The position numbers and the translations under genes are program-made. This document shows, piece by piece, positions 52,843 through 64,000 of a stretch of 64,000 nt of DNA. The notes beneath the pieces were generated by a model. That model was given only the letters and a program-made list of their open reading frames with translations. It was not told where the DNA came from and searched no databases. Within the stretch, counting starts at the first letter, position 1, and each line of letters opens with the position of its first letter. The stretch is from Arthrobacter sp. Leaf69 (lineage in GTDB: Bacteria > Actinomycetota > Actinomycetes > Actinomycetales > Micrococcaceae): contig NZ_LMLR01000011.1 in the NCBI RefSeq assembly GCF_001422645.1, positions 62,001-126,000 of the forward strand, written 5' to 3'.

Positions 52843-54273
52843 TCAGGCCGGTCCGTCCTCATTCAGCCGGGCGAGCATCAGAGCTTCAGCGACGATGGCG
52901 TTCCGGAAATCCCCGAGGTGGAGGGATTCGTTCGCGCTGTGCGCCCGGGAATCGGGATCCTCGACGCCGGTGACCAGGATCTGAACATCCGGATAGAGCT
53001 CGGTCAGGTCCGCGATGAACGGGATGGAGCCGCCAATACCGGTTTCCACCGCTGGGACGCCCCATGCCTCGCCGAGCGCCCACATCGCGACGCCGGCAGC
53101 CCGGGAGGACGTGTCCGTGAGGAAGGCGTTGCCGCTCTCCCCCGGAGTGAAGACCACGTGGGCGCCGAACGGAGCGTTGGCTTCCACATGCCGGCGGACC
53201 GCCTCCATGGCCTCGGCCGGATCCTGCCCGGGGGCGAGCCGCATGCTGAACTTGGCCCGCGCCCGGGGCAGGAGGGTGTTGGAGGCGACGTCGACGGCGG
53301 GGGCATCGAAGCCGATGATCGACAGGGCCGGCTTGGTCCACATCCGCGAGGCGATCGTGCCGGTGCCCGCAAGCCGGACGCCGTCGAGCACGGAGGCATC
53401 CGCGCGGTATTCCTCCTCCGAGAGGTCCACGGTGGCGTCGTCCCGGCTGACCAGCCCGGCGATCGCGACGTTGCCCTCGTCGTCGTGCAGGGTGGCGATG
53501 AGACGGGACAGGAGGGTGGGCGCGTCCAGCACGGGGCCGCCGAACATTCCGGAGTGGACGGCGTGGTCCAGGACCTTAACCTCGATGGTGCCGTCGACCA
53601 GTCCGCGGAGGCTGGTGGTGAGCGCGGGGATGCCCACTTTCCAGTTGCTGGAGTCGGCAACGACGATCACATCGGCGCGCAGCAGCTCCCGGTGGGTTTC
53701 CAGGAAGGTGCGGAAGGTCGGGGAGCCGGCTTCCTCCTCACCCTCGAAGAAGAACGTCACGCCCAGGCCAAGATCGTCGCCGAGGACGCGGGTCACTGCC
53801 GCGTAGGCGGCGATGTGGGCCAGGATCCCGGCCTTGTCGTCGGCGGCACCGCGGCCGTAAAGCCGCCCGTCGCGTTCGACGGCGGTGAACGGCTCCGTCT
53901 CCCACAGCGTCAGGTCGCCGGTGGGCTGTACATCGTGGTGCGCGTAGAGCAGGATCGTCGGCTTGCCGTCGGCGGCGGGACGGCGGGCGACGACGGCGGG
54001 GCCGCCGGGAGTCCCGTCCTCCTTGTCGCAGCGCAGGATCCGGACGTCGTCGAACCCGCTGGCGCGCACCAGCCCGGCGACGGCGTCGGCGCTGGCATTG
54101 AGCGGGGCGGGGTCGAAGCTGGGCCAGGCGATGCCCGGGATGGCGACGAGCTCCTTCAACTGGGCGATGGTGGTGTCGAAGGATTCGGTGACGGCCTGAC
54201 GGAGCGCCTCGGTGTCGACGTTTCCGGCCAGGGCGGTTGCGGTTTGCGGGTTCCCCGCGGGTGATGAGGTCAT
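52843..54273 (-). CDS. M20-family dipeptidase/metallopeptidase
   Basis: A 476-residue zinc peptidase of the M20A/ArgE-CNDP group. Metal and catalytic motifs are YAHHDVQP, GRGAADDKAG, FFEGEEEAGS and, near the end, DSRAHSANESLHLGD with the last histidine. It probably cuts dipeptides in the cytosol. I chose the ATG at 54273-54271 because on the minus strand TAGTGT (54286-54281) lies seven bases upstream, with TTTAGG 17 bases before it, a leaderless promoter layout. A longer frame to 54303 is possible. Confidence 0.92.
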   Translation of the reverse strand: MTSSPAGNPQTATALAGNVDTEALRQAVTESFDTTIAQLKELVAIPGIAWPSFDPAPLNASADAVAGLVRASGFDDVRILRCDKEDGTPGGPAVVARRPAADGKPTILLYAHHDVQPTGDLTLWETEPFTAVERDGRLYGRGAADDKAGILAHIAAYAAVTRVLGDDLGLGVTFFFEGEEEAGSPTFRTFLETHRELLRADVIVVADSSNWKVGIPALTTSLRGLVDGTIEVKVLDHAVHSGMFGGPVLDAPTLLSRLIATLHDDEGNVAIAGLVSRDDATVDLSEEEYRADASVLDGVRLAGTGTIASRMWTKPALSIIGFDAPAVDVASNTLLPRARAKFSMRLAPGQDPAEAMEAVRRHVEANAPFGAHVVFTPGESGNAFLTDTSSRAAGVAMWALGEAWGVPAVETGIGGSIPFIADLTELYPDVQILVTGVEDPDSRAHSANESLHLGDFRNAIVAEALMLARLNEDGPA

Positions 54274-54386
54274 GGCCAGAACACTACCCGTGCCGTGGAT
54301 CACCCTAAACCCTCAACACTGCCGCGGCGCGTCATACCCTGTGTGGGCTGGGTCTCGCGCCGGTGTCCGCGGGGTATTCTGTAGGG

Positions 54387-54986
54387 GTGTTTGGACGTAA
54401 AAAAGAAGCGCCATCGGCGCAGGACATAGTTGACCAGCAGGCGGCCGGGGCAGCAGCCCGGGACGCCGCCCTCGGCAAGGGCGCGCCCACGCCCAAGCGC
54501 AGCGCGCAGGTGGCGGCCCGCAAGCGGCCGCTCGTGCCGGAGGACCGCAAGGCCTCCAAGGCCGCAGAGCGTGCAGCGGTCCAGGAGCAGCGGTTGAAGA
54601 TGCGGGCCGCCCTGGACACCGGAGACGAGAAGTTCCTGCCGCTCCGGGACAAGGGTCCGCAGAAGCGCTTCGCCCGTGACTATGTGGACGCCCGCTTCAG
54701 CCTCGGTGAATACCTGATGTTCGGCGCCCTGATCTTCGTGGTGGTCTCCCTGCTCGTCCCGGCCTCCAGCGAGCAGATGATCTACGTCCTGGGCGGGTTC
54801 TGGGTGATGTTCCTGGCCGTCTTCGTCGACGTCTTCATCCTCTCCCGCAAACTCCGGAAGCGCCTGACGGAGAAGTTCGGCGACGTGGAGCGCGGCACCG
54901 TCTGGTACGGTTCCATGCGCTCGCTGCAGTTCCGCCGCCTGCGCCTTCCCAAGCCCCTCGTCAAGCGCGGCGAATACCCCGCCTGA
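54387..54986 (+). CDS. DUF3043 membrane protein
   Basis: A 199-residue actinobacterial protein. The basic N-terminal half (GKGAPTPKRSAQVAARKRPL, then an Ala/Lys/Arg helix) leads to ARDYVDARFSLGEYLMFGAL and two membrane helices (about 112-152). The C-terminus is basic. Its function is unknown. GTG 54387 lies six bases after TATTCT (54375-54380) without a ribosome site, so the message is probably leaderless. Confidence 0.9.
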   Translation: MFGRKKEAPSAQDIVDQQAAGAAARDAALGKGAPTPKRSAQVAARKRPLVPEDRKASKAAERAAVQEQRLKMRAALDTGDEKFLPLRDKGPQKRFARDYVDARFSLGEYLMFGALIFVVVSLLVPASSEQMIYVLGGFWVMFLAVFVDVFILSRKLRKRLTEKFGDVERGTVWYGSMRSLQFRRLRLPKPLVKRGEYPA

Positions 54987-55002
54987 TCCCCGATCAACAA
55001 AG

Positions 55003-55033
55003 AGCCCCCGGCAGTAGGACTGCCGGGGGCTTT
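55003..55033. terminator. Bidirectional terminator between the DUF3043 gene and pyrD
   Basis: An 11-base stem (AGCCCCCGGCA with TGCCGGGGGCT), a seven-base loop and flanking A and T runs lie 17 bases after the DUF3043 stop. It can serve both convergent genes. Confidence 0.9.
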
Positions 55034-55111
55034 GTCGTCCCGATGTGATTGCGGCACCTGTCCGCGGGCACGCGGGGCGCCGCCGGGTTCAGCGCTCTCC
55101 CGGCGCCTGCT

Positions 55112-56185
55112 TCAGCGCCGGGATGGGTGCTTCGCGAGCTGCCGGTTAATGTGGGCAGCCCAGAACGGACCTTCGTAGAGGAACGCCGTGTACCCCTGCA
55201 CGAGGGTGGCGCCGGCGTCGAGCCGTTGCTGGACGTCCTGCGCGGTTTCGACGCCGCCCACCGAGACCAGGGTCAGCTTGCCGCCCGTCGCCGCCTTCAA
55301 CCGGGCGAGCACCTCCAGCGACCGCTGCTTCAGCGGGGCACCGGAGAGCCCGCCGGCGCCGCAGTCCGCCACCTTGTCCGGGGCGGACGACAGGCCGGTG
55401 CGGGCGACGGTGGTGTTGGTGGCGATGATTCCGTCCAGGTTCAGGTCCAGTGCCAGGCGCGCGACGTCGTCGATGTCCTCATCGCTGAGGTCCGGGGCGA
55501 TCTTGACCAGCAGCGGAATGTGGCGTCCGGAGGCCTTGTCCGCCGCCTCCCCCACGGCCGTCAGCAGCGGGCGGAGCGAATCAACGTCCTGGAGCAGGCG
55601 CAGGCCGGGGGTGTTCGGGGAACTGACGTTGACCACCAGGTAGTCCGCGGCGGGCGCCAGGCTGCGGGCGCTGATGAGGTAGTCCGCCACCGCATCGTCC
55701 AGCTCCACCACCTTGCTCTTGCCGATGTTGACGCCGATCACCGGGCGGACACCGGGGTGGCGGCGCTGCAGGGCGGCGCGGGCGGACTTCAGGCGGGGCG
55801 CCACGGCGGCGGCCCCGTCATTGTTGAACCCCATCCGGTTGATCACCGCCCGGTCCTGGACCAGGCGGAAGAGCCGCGGGGCCGGGTTGCCGGGCTGGGC
55901 TTGTCCGGTGATCGTGCCGACCTCCACATGGCCGAAGCCCAGCTCGGTGAGCGCCTCGATTCCGTGGCCCTCCTTATCGAATCCGGCCGCCAGACCGAAC
56001 GGTGACGGGAACGTGAGGCCGAACGCCCGGGTCTGGAGCGACGCCGCTGGGGCGGTGAACCGTTGCAGCACCCGCCCGGCCCCGCAGGAGTGGACGAGCC
56101 GGATAGCCCTGAACCCGATCTTATGGGCGCGTTCGGCGTCCATCCATGAGAAGGCCAGCCGGAAGAAGGTCGGATATACGCGCAT
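55112..56185 (-). CDS. pyrD: Dihydroorotate dehydrogenase (quinone), class 2
   Basis: PyrD (357 residues) oxidises dihydroorotate to orotate with FMN and passes the electrons to the quinone pool. The N-terminal membrane-associated helices (VYPTFFRLAFSWMDAERAHK) mark class 2. PSPFGLAAGFDKEG, RMGFNNDG, VNVSSPNTPGLR with the catalytic serine, IATNTTV and LVSVGGVETAQD cover the FMN barrel. No other pyrimidine gene is adjacent. Confidence 0.96.
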   Translation of the reverse strand: MRVYPTFFRLAFSWMDAERAHKIGFRAIRLVHSCGAGRVLQRFTAPAASLQTRAFGLTFPSPFGLAAGFDKEGHGIEALTELGFGHVEVGTITGQAQPGNPAPRLFRLVQDRAVINRMGFNNDGAAAVAPRLKSARAALQRRHPGVRPVIGVNIGKSKVVELDDAVADYLISARSLAPAADYLVVNVSSPNTPGLRLLQDVDSLRPLLTAVGEAADKASGRHIPLLVKIAPDLSDEDIDDVARLALDLNLDGIIATNTTVARTGLSSAPDKVADCGAGGLSGAPLKQRSLEVLARLKAATGGKLTLVSVGGVETAQDVQQRLDAGATLVQGYTAFLYEGPFWAAHINRQLAKHPSRR

Positions 56186-56252
56186 GGCTCTAGTTTTCCC
56201 GTTCCGGCGGCCCAGACCAAACCCGCCCGCTGCCGGGCGCTAGCATGAAGCA

Positions 56253-57275
56253 ATGGAATGGGTACCCGATATCCTGGGCGACGACTTCGAAGCCTGCACC
56301 TTCCCGGCAACCGGGCCCGACGGCGTCGAACGCACCGCCACGCTGGTCCGCAGGGTTCCCGGTGCCGAGGGGGGCACCGCCGCCGTTGTCCGCGCGGAAG
56401 CTGGCCCTGCCGGGCGCCGGCCCCGCGCCGTGCTGTTCCTGCACGGCTGGAGCGACTACTTCTTCAACGAGGAGCTCGCCGACTTCTGGACCCGCCAGGG
56501 CTTCGCGTTCTTCGCCCTCGACATGCACAACCACGGGCGGAGCCTGCACGCCGGCACGCACGGCGGCTATGTGGCTGACCTGGACGACTACGACGCCGAG
56601 ATCACCGCGGCGATCGGCATCATCGCCGCGCTGCACCCCGAGGCCGAAGCACCGCCGAGGGTCGCGCTGATGGGACATTCGACCGGCGGGCTGATTGCCG
56701 CGCTGTGGGCCAGCCGGCATCCCGGCGTTATCTCGCAGCTGATCCTCGACAGCCCGTGGCTGGAGATGCACGGCAGTCCGGCCGTGCGCCGTGCGGCGCG
56801 GACCATGGTGGAACCACTGGCGCGGTTCTGGCCGGAAGCCGTCATCCGGCTCCCCGAACGAGGGTTCTACTGGCGCAGCATCAGCAGCGCCGCGGAGGGC
56901 GAGTGGACCCTGGATGACAACTACCGCCCGCCCCGCGCGTTTCCCGTCCGGGCAGGCTGGCTGAGTGCGGTCCTCACCGGGCAGTCGCGGGTGGCGCGCG
57001 GATTGGACATCGATGTTCCCATCCTGGTTCTGATTTCCGGGGCCAGTGCCAACGGGATGTTCTGGAAGGAATCCATGCGGCGCACCGATGCCGTCCTGGA
57101 CGTCAACACAATCGCCCTGCGTGCCCTCAGCCTGGGCCGGACCGTCACCCTGGAGCGGATCGACGGCGCTCTGCACGACGTGTTTTTGTCCGCCCCGCGC
57201 GTCCGCGCCGACGCCTACGCCCGGCTGGCCCGCTGGCTCCGCGCCTACGTCCTGGACGACGGCGGCACCGCCTGA
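56253..57275 (+). CDS. Alpha/beta hydrolase (serine aminopeptidase S33-like)
   Basis: The 340-residue enzyme has the alpha/beta hydrolase fold with the oxyanion stretch FLHGWSDYFF, the nucleophile elbow MGHSTGGLIAAL and a late histidine in DGALHDVFLS. It resembles the monoglyceride lipase/lysophospholipase branch, but the substrate is unknown. There is no signal peptide. ATG 56253 lies six bases after a TAGCAT box (56241-56246), again a leaderless layout. Confidence 0.88.
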   Translation: MEWVPDILGDDFEACTFPATGPDGVERTATLVRRVPGAEGGTAAVVRAEAGPAGRRPRAVLFLHGWSDYFFNEELADFWTRQGFAFFALDMHNHGRSLHAGTHGGYVADLDDYDAEITAAIGIIAALHPEAEAPPRVALMGHSTGGLIAALWASRHPGVISQLILDSPWLEMHGSPAVRRAARTMVEPLARFWPEAVIRLPERGFYWRSISSAAEGEWTLDDNYRPPRAFPVRAGWLSAVLTGQSRVARGLDIDVPILVLISGASANGMFWKESMRRTDAVLDVNTIALRALSLGRTVTLERIDGALHDVFLSAPRVRADAYARLARWLRAYVLDDGGTA

Positions 57276-57323
57276 TCCGCGGGGCGCGCTCCCCCGGCGG
57301 CCTACAGGGTCAGCACCCTGGTG

Positions 57324-58151
57324 TCAGGCCGGGCCTGCGGGGGCCGCGTCCACTGCCCCGCCGTAGCGGCGGTCCCGCTGCGCGTACACCTCAACCGCGT
57401 CCCACAGCGTGCGCCGGTCCACGTCGGGCCACAGTGTGTCCATAAAGACGAATTCGGCGTAGGCGGACTGCCACAGCATGAAATTGGAGAGCCGCTGCTC
57501 GCCGGAGCTGCGCAGGAACAAGTCGACGTCGGGCAGGTCCGGCTCGTCCAGGTACTTCTGGATGGTCTTCTCCGTGATGGCGCCCGGTTTCAGCCGGCCG
57601 GCGGCAACTTCCTCCGCGATCGCGGAGACGGCATCGGCGATCTCGGCGCGCCCTCCGTAGTTAACACACATGTTCAACGTGCAGGTGCTGTTGCCGCGGG
57701 TGAAGTCCTCGGCCTCCTCCAGTTCCCGGATCACGGAGCCCCAGAGCCGGGGCCGCCGGCCGGACCAGCGGATCCGCACACCCCACTCATCCAGCTGGTT
57801 GCGCTGCCGACGCAGCACGTCCTTGTTAAATCCCATCAGGAAGCGGACCTCCTCGGGCGAACGGCGCCAGTTTTCCGTGGAGAAGGCGTAGACACTCACA
57901 TGCTCGATGCCGAGTTCAATCGCACCGGCCATCACGTCCAGCAGGGCGGGCTCCCCCGCTTTGTGGCCCTCGATCCGGGGCAGGCCGCGCTGGTTTGCCC
58001 AGCGGCCGTTGCCGTCCATGACGATCGCGACGTGCCGCGGAATGAACTCCGCCGGGATGGCCGGAGGGACGGCTCCGGAGGGGTGCGGGTACGGGCTCAC
58101 CACGGGGGTGCTCCGCTGCCGGACCGGATTCTTCTTTTTACCCAATGCCAC
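57324..58151 (-). CDS. uppS: Isoprenyl transferase (undecaprenyl/decaprenyl diphosphate synthase)
   Basis: A cis-prenyltransferase of 275 residues that extends isoprenyl diphosphates to the C50/C55 lipid carrier for cell-wall synthesis. [17 protein letters not shown] has the catalytic Asp46, and [21 protein letters not shown] is the diagnostic C-terminal motif. The GTG at 58151 starts the gene 32 bases after recO, and the recO-uppS order is common in actinobacteria. The product chain length cannot be read from sequence. Confidence 0.95.
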   Translation of the reverse strand: MALGKKKNPVRQRSTPVVSPYPHPSGAVPPAIPAEFIPRHVAIVMDGNGRWANQRGLPRIEGHKAGEPALLDVMAGAIELGIEHVSVYAFSTENWRRSPEEVRFLMGFNKDVLRRQRNQLDEWGVRIRWSGRRPRLWGSVIRELEEAEDFTRGNSTCTLNMCVNYGGRAEIADAVSAIAEEVAAGRLKPGAITEKTIQKYLDEPDLPDVDLFLRSSGEQRLSNFMLWQSAYAEFVFMDTLWPDVDRRTLWDAVEVYAQRDRRYGGAVDAAPAGPA

Positions 58152-58183
58152 AGTTTTTCCCTAGTTCTTTCCCGGTGCCACAG

Positions 58184-58954
58184 TTAGGTTCGCTCCACAT
58201 GTTTGAGGGACTTGAGCACTCGTTCGAGGTGCCACTGCAGATAGCTGGCCACCAGGCCGGCCGCCTCGCGCCGGTGCGCAGGAACTGACGCGTCCGCCGT
58301 CGCCCAGTCCCCCGTCAGCAGCGCGCCAAGCAGCAGGACCGTTTCCGCGGCGGGTGCGGGCGATCCGGGCGGGCGGCAGTCCGCGCACACCATGCCGCCG
58401 AGCGGCGCCGAAAACGCAGTGTGGGGCCCGCCGGCCCCGCAGCGGGCACAGTCGGTGAAACTCGGTGCCCAGCCGCCGGTGGCGAGGGCACGCAGCAAGT
58501 AGGAGTCGAGGATGAGTTCGGGGGTGTGGTCGCCCCGGCTCAGCGAGGCGAGGGCGCCGACGAGGAGGTTGTATTGGGCGGTGCCCGCTTCGCCGTCGAC
58601 GTCGGTCAGCTTCTCCGCCGTTTCGGTCATCGCCGCAGCGACCGTGTAGCTGCCGTAATCCGCGGCGATATTGCTGCCGTAGGCGCCCTTCGCGTCGGCC
58701 TGCGTGACAATGTCCAGGGTGCGGCCGGATATCAGCTGGAGGTCCACGACCATAAAAGGTTCGAGCCGGGCGCCGAAGCGGCTGCTGGTGCGGCGCACGC
58801 CCTTGGCCACCGCGCGGACCTGGCCGTGGTGCTTGGTCAGGATGGTGATGATGCGGTCCGCTTCGCCCAGTTTGTGGGTACGCAGCACCACACCGTCGTC
58901 ACGGTAGGCGCGGGAGGCAAAGGAGGAGGGTTGGGCCACGGTTAATCTTCGCAC
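58184..58954 (-). CDS. recO: DNA repair protein RecO
   Basis: RecO (256 residues) helps RecR load RecA onto SSB-coated DNA. The N-terminal OB domain reads [23 protein letters not shown], the motif [19 protein letters not shown] follows, and four cysteines in CARC and CADC form a zinc site. The GTG at 58954 is used. It forms an operon with uppS downstream and lies after leuA on the same strand. Confidence 0.94.
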   Translation of the reverse strand: MRRLTVAQPSSFASRAYRDDGVVLRTHKLGEADRIITILTKHHGQVRAVAKGVRRTSSRFGARLEPFMVVDLQLISGRTLDIVTQADAKGAYGSNIAADYGSYTVAAAMTETAEKLTDVDGEAGTAQYNLLVGALASLSRGDHTPELILDSYLLRALATGGWAPSFTDCARCGAGGPHTAFSAPLGGMVCADCRPPGSPAPAAETVLLLGALLTGDWATADASVPAHRREAAGLVASYLQWHLERVLKSLKHVERT

Positions 58955-59003
58955 CGCCTTGAAGGAAACACTGCATTCTGGGGACCCGCCGCTTTTCAGG
59001 CGC

Positions 59004-59034
59004 GCCGCGCCGCCGGACGGACCGGCGGCGCGGC
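59004..59034 (-). terminator. Terminator of leuA
   Basis: A perfect 13-base GC stem (GCCGCGCCGCCGG with CCGGCGGCGCGGC) with a five-base loop lies ten bases after the leuA stop. It should separate leuA from recO. Confidence 0.75.
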
Positions 59035-59044
59035 GGCCGGCAGC

Positions 59045-60895
<1,851 letters not shown>

Positions 60896-61036
60896 CTAAG
60901 GAGAAGCAGTTCTGCGCGCACGTTTTCACAGTAACACGGGTGCGTAAGATGAAGGAGCCATACCTCCGTAACGTCCACCATGCAGACCGGTCTCCCCTGC
61001 CAAGGCGGTGCCGGACTGCCTCTCAAAGGAGCATCT

Positions 61037-62989
61037 GTGCCACTTTCGGGGATTGCCCTGTCCAACATCGACTCCAGTGTCCGGCCGCAGGATGACCTGT
61101 ACCAGCATGTCAACGGCACCTGGCTCAAGAGCACCGAGATTCCTGACGACCGCCCCCTGGAGGGGACGTTCACGGCGCTGCGGGACGGCTCGGAACTCGC
61201 CGTGAAAGAGATCATTGAGGACGCGGCGGCCCGCGGAGCGGAGTCCACCGGGATCGAGCGGAAGATTGGGGACCTGTACAACAGCTTCCTGGACGAGGCC
61301 TGTGTGGAGGCCAAGGGGCTGGACCCGATCCGGTCCCGGCTCGCCGAGGTCTTCGCCACGGAATCGGCCGCCGATCTGGTGGCCCTGGCCGGGCGGCTGT
61401 TCCGCGCCGATGTGGGCGGCCTCTTTTACATCTACCCTGCGCCCGACGCCGGGAACCCGGACCGGATCCTGCTGTACACCGGCCAGGGAGGCCTGGGCCT
61501 GCCGGATGAGTCGTACTACCGCGACGAGAAGTTCGCGCCGACGGTCCAGGCCTACCAGGACCATGTGAAGACCGTCTTCGGGCTCGCCGGGGTCACCGGT
61601 CCGGAGGACGCAGCCGAACGGGTAGTGGCGCTGGAGACCGCGCTGGCCGGCCACCACTGGGACAAAGTCACGCTGCGCGACCCCCAGAAGACCTACAACC
61701 TGCGGACCGCGGACGAGGCCACTGAGCTCTTCCCGCTCCTGACCACCTGGTTCGACGCCGCCGGAATCGCGCCGGAGAAGCGTGCGGAACTGATCGTGAG
61801 CACCCCGGACTTCTTCGCCGGGGCGGCGTCGCTGCTGGAGTCGGAGCCGCTGTCCGTCTGGCAGGAATGGCTGGCCATGCGCGTCATCAGCGCCGCCGCA
61901 CCGTACCTGTCCGCCGCGTTCGTGGAGGCCAACTTCGCCTTCTACGGCACCACGCTCAGCGGCACACCGCGCAACAAGGACCGCTGGAAGCGCGGGGTCG
62001 CCGTCGTCGAGGCCGCGCTCGGCGAGGCGGTCGGCCAGATCTTTGTTGCCCGGCACTTCCCGGAAACCCACAAGGCACGTATGGAGTCGCTGGTGGCGAA
62101 CCTGATCGAGGCCTACCGCGAATCCATCACCGGTCTTGCCTGGATGGGCGAGGAAACCAAGCACGAGGCGCTCAAGAAGCTTGATTCGTTCCGGGCCAAG
62201 ATCGGCTACCCCGACAAGTGGATCGACTACTCAGCGGTGGAGATCGACCCGTCCGATCTCCTGGGCAATGTGGAGCGCGCGCACAGCGCCGACGTCGACC
62301 GGCACCTTGATGAAGTGGGCAAACCCGTGGACCGGGACAAGTGGCTGATGACCCCGCAGACGGTGAATGCTTACTACCACCCGCTGCTCAACGAGATCGT
62401 GTTCCCGGCCGCCATCCTGCAGCCGCCGTTCTTCACCGCCGACGCCGACGACGCCGTCAACTACGGCGGCATCGGCGCGGTCATCGGCCACGAGATCGGC
62501 CACGGGTTCGACGACCAGGGCTCGCAGTACGACGGCAGCGGCCTGCTGCGCAACTGGTGGACGGAGGATGACCGCACCGCCTTCGAGGCGCTGACCTCCA
62601 AGCTGGTGGCCCAGTTCGAGGCGCTCTCCCCCACCGCAGCGCCGGGGCACAACGTCAACGGCAAACTGACCCTGGGCGAGAATATCGGCGACCTCGGCGG
62701 CCTGACGATCGCGTACAAGGCCTACCTGATCAGCCTCGACGGTCAGGAGCCGGCCGTCCTGGACGGCCTGACCGGGGTGCAGCGGTTCTTCGCATCATGG
62801 GCCGCCGGCTGGCGGCAAGTCATGCGGACCGAGGAGGCCATCCGCCGGCTGGCCACCGATCCGCACTCGCCCAACGAGTTCCGCACCAACCAGATCGCCA
62901 AGAACCTTGATGCCTTCCATGAGTCCTTCGGGACGGCGGAGCAGGACGGCATGTGGATGCCCGTGACTGAGCGCGTCAGCATCTGGTAG
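61037..62989 (+). CDS. M13-family (neprilysin/PepO-like) zinc metallopeptidase
   Basis: A 650-residue endopeptidase of the neprilysin family. The zinc site is HEIGH at 485-489 (in GHEIGHGFDDQG), and ENIGD at 548-552 gives the third ligand. The N-terminal RPQDDLYQHVNGTWL and the C-terminal NQIAKNLDAFHESFG with WMPVTERVSIW complete the fold. Bacterial members lack the membrane anchor and act in the cytosol or after release; no signal peptide is seen. GTG 61037 follows AAAGGAG, which is better than the upstream ATG 60980. Confidence 0.94.
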   Translation: MPLSGIALSNIDSSVRPQDDLYQHVNGTWLKSTEIPDDRPLEGTFTALRDGSELAVKEIIEDAAARGAESTGIERKIGDLYNSFLDEACVEAKGLDPIRSRLAEVFATESAADLVALAGRLFRADVGGLFYIYPAPDAGNPDRILLYTGQGGLGLPDESYYRDEKFAPTVQAYQDHVKTVFGLAGVTGPEDAAERVVALETALAGHHWDKVTLRDPQKTYNLRTADEATELFPLLTTWFDAAGIAPEKRAELIVSTPDFFAGAASLLESEPLSVWQEWLAMRVISAAAPYLSAAFVEANFAFYGTTLSGTPRNKDRWKRGVAVVEAALGEAVGQIFVARHFPETHKARMESLVANLIEAYRESITGLAWMGEETKHEALKKLDSFRAKIGYPDKWIDYSAVEIDPSDLLGNVERAHSADVDRHLDEVGKPVDRDKWLMTPQTVNAYYHPLLNEIVFPAAILQPPFFTADADDAVNYGGIGAVIGHEIGHGFDDQGSQYDGSGLLRNWWTEDDRTAFEALTSKLVAQFEALSPTAAPGHNVNGKLTLGENIGDLGGLTIAYKAYLISLDGQEPAVLDGLTGVQRFFASWAAGWRQVMRTEEAIRRLATDPHSPNEFRTNQIAKNLDAFHESFGTAEQDGMWMPVTERVSIW

Positions 62990-63045
62990 GGAGCCTGCCA
63001 GGCAACTGGCCAGGCAATATGCAGGGCAACAAATAATCCAACAAA

Positions 63046-63083
63046 ACGGGCCGTCCCCGGGGAATACCCCGGGGACGGCCCGT
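63046..63083. terminator. Bidirectional terminator between the M13 peptidase and LCP genes
   Basis: A perfect 17-base stem (ACGGGCCGTCCCCGGGG with its complement) and a four-base loop lie between the convergent genes. A T run follows further on the plus side. Confidence 0.9.
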
Positions 63084-63123
63084 TGCTGCTTGCTGTTTTT
63101 GGAGCTATGTCCGGAACGACCTG

Positions 63124-64000
63124 TCAGCGGGTGATGAGCGTCGGGTTGGCCTGCTGGCATACAACATCGCCGGCGGTCTGGTTGACGATGTCATCGGGCA
63201 GTTCCACCGGGGCTTCGGCGCCCGGGGTGCCGCCCTTGGTGCCGCCCGCCGGGTCGCTGCCCACGTAGACCTGGACGCCGACGACGCCGGCCGGCAGCAC
63301 CTGCTTCGCCGGGATCCCCAGCTCGGAGGCGACGTCGGCGGCCACCTCGGCGAACCCTTCGCCGTAGTAGACCGCGGTGGCCGCTACGGGCGCGGCGGCG
63401 AACTGGCTGATCTGGGTGAAGCCGCTGCCGGTGAGAACCTTCATAATTTCCTGGGCCCGCGCCGGCGTGCCGGAGCCGTTCGCCACCGTGACAGGCTGCA
63501 GCGACTTGTCGTACGCGGGGGCCGTCTCGCTGGGCGTCGGCGCGGCGCTGGCACTCGCCGCCGGGCTCGCGGACGCAGAGGGGCTTGGTGGCGCCGTCGG
63601 GTCCGTGAGGTCAATGTCCTTGCGCATCGCGGCGAAGAGCTGGGAGGCCGCGGGCTCGGCCACCTGCAGGCGGTTCGGGTCGCTGACCGCCGGCACCGTC
63701 GGTACCGCGACGAACGCGACCTTGCCGACGTCGATGTTCTTCAGCCGGTTCCCGACCGTCAGCAGGGTGGGGATGGATGCCAGGCCCTCGTCAATCGTGA
63801 GGTTCTTGGTGACGACGTCGGCGATCTCCAGCATCTTGACGGGGTTGGACAACGTGCCGTCACTCTTCATCTTCCGGGTCAGGGAGGACAGGAACCCCTG
63901 CTGCGCCTTGATCCGGCCGAGGTCCCCGCCGTCGGCAAACGCATGCCGCGCGCGCAGGAACGCCAGCGCCTGCTCGCCCTGGACCTTGGAGGTCCCCTTG
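63124..64000 (-). CDS. LytR-CpsA-Psr (LCP) family protein with LytR_C domain, partial
   Basis: The gene runs off the right end of the window, so the N-terminus, membrane helix and start are missing. About 290 residues remain. The end of the LCP domain is visible as VQGEQALAFLRARH and GRIKAQQGFLSSL. A Ser/Ala/Pro linker (PPSPSASASPAASASA) follows, and then a C-terminal LytR_C domain (VTVANGSGTPARAQEIMKVL). LCP proteins attach teichoic acids, arabinogalactan or other polymers to peptidoglycan outside the cell. A strong terminator lies at its 3' side. Confidence 0.92.
   Translation of the reverse strand, partial: KGTSKVQGEQALAFLRARHAFADGGDLGRIKAQQGFLSSLTRKMKSDGTLSNPVKMLEIADVVTKNLTIDEGLASIPTLLTVGNRLKNIDVGKVAFVAVPTVPAVSDPNRLQVAEPAASQLFAAMRKDIDLTDPTAPPSPSASASPAASASAAPTPSETAPAYDKSLQPVTVANGSGTPARAQEIMKVLTGSGFTQISQFAAAPVAATAVYYGEGFAEVAADVASELGIPAKQVLPAGVVGVQVYVGSDPAGGTKGGTPGAEAPVELPDDIVNQTAGDVVCQQANPTLITR

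Overview
This 64 kb window is chromosomal DNA from a high-GC Gram-positive actinobacterium, most likely Arthrobacter, Pseudarthrobacter or a close relative in the Micrococcaceae. The reasons are a complete Pup-proteasome locus, a naturally fused PafB-PafC regulator, RbpA, the actinobacterial cta/qcr respiratory set with subunit IV, a second EF-G-like protein and DUF3043/DUF3054 proteins. Strong GC at third codon positions, frequent GTG starts and many apparently leaderless genes (a TAnnnT -10 box 6-7 nt before the start codon) fit this. I see no rRNA, tRNA or CRISPR.

Layout. 1-10957 is the proteasome region: the 3' end of trmI, the ring ATPase arc/mpa, dop, pup, prcB, prcA and pafA, then two FKBP-type prolyl isomerases and the fused pafBC. 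10984-15449 holds a small membrane protein, tatA, tatC and the helicase helY. 15537-26174 carries an amidohydrolase, ppm1, rbpA (with a SigR/SigH-like promoter), an SPFH/NfeD pair, an RlmA-like methyltransferase, an S9 peptidase, peptide deformylase, a putative lipoprotein and an NTF2-like protein.

The accessory stretch is about 26.2-37.6 kb. It contains a three-gene type III polyketide synthase operon (synthase, methyltransferase, flavin hydroxylase), an IS110-family element with a long upstream non-coding end that probably encodes a bridge RNA, a broken secreted protein built of WYRDG-type repeats, an orphan AAA ATPase whose leader is made of 9-bp repeats, an unknown protein, and a BcsA-like glycosyltransferase with a PilZ domain.

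From 37.6 kb core genes return: fusA2-like, a VOC protein, DUF3054, a RAM-only Lrp protein and trpD. The aerobic respiratory chain follows in two blocks: ctaE-qcrC-qcrA-qcrB (+) and ctaC-ctaD-ctaF (-). Between them lie a frameshifted membrane-protein gene, a DasR-like GntR regulator, a dre-type operator and an apparently frameshifted HPr gene. The last part has erpA, an M20 peptidase, DUF3043, pyrD, a hydrolase, uppS, recO, leuA, an M13 peptidase and an LCP protein running off the window.

The main points for follow-up are the IS110 non-coding end, a perfect 17-bp palindrome covering the ctaE promoter and start, the dre site with the damaged HPr gene, the SigR-like rbpA promoter, the polyketide operon and the three apparent pseudogenes. 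All functional calls rest on reading motifs and context; no database search was run.
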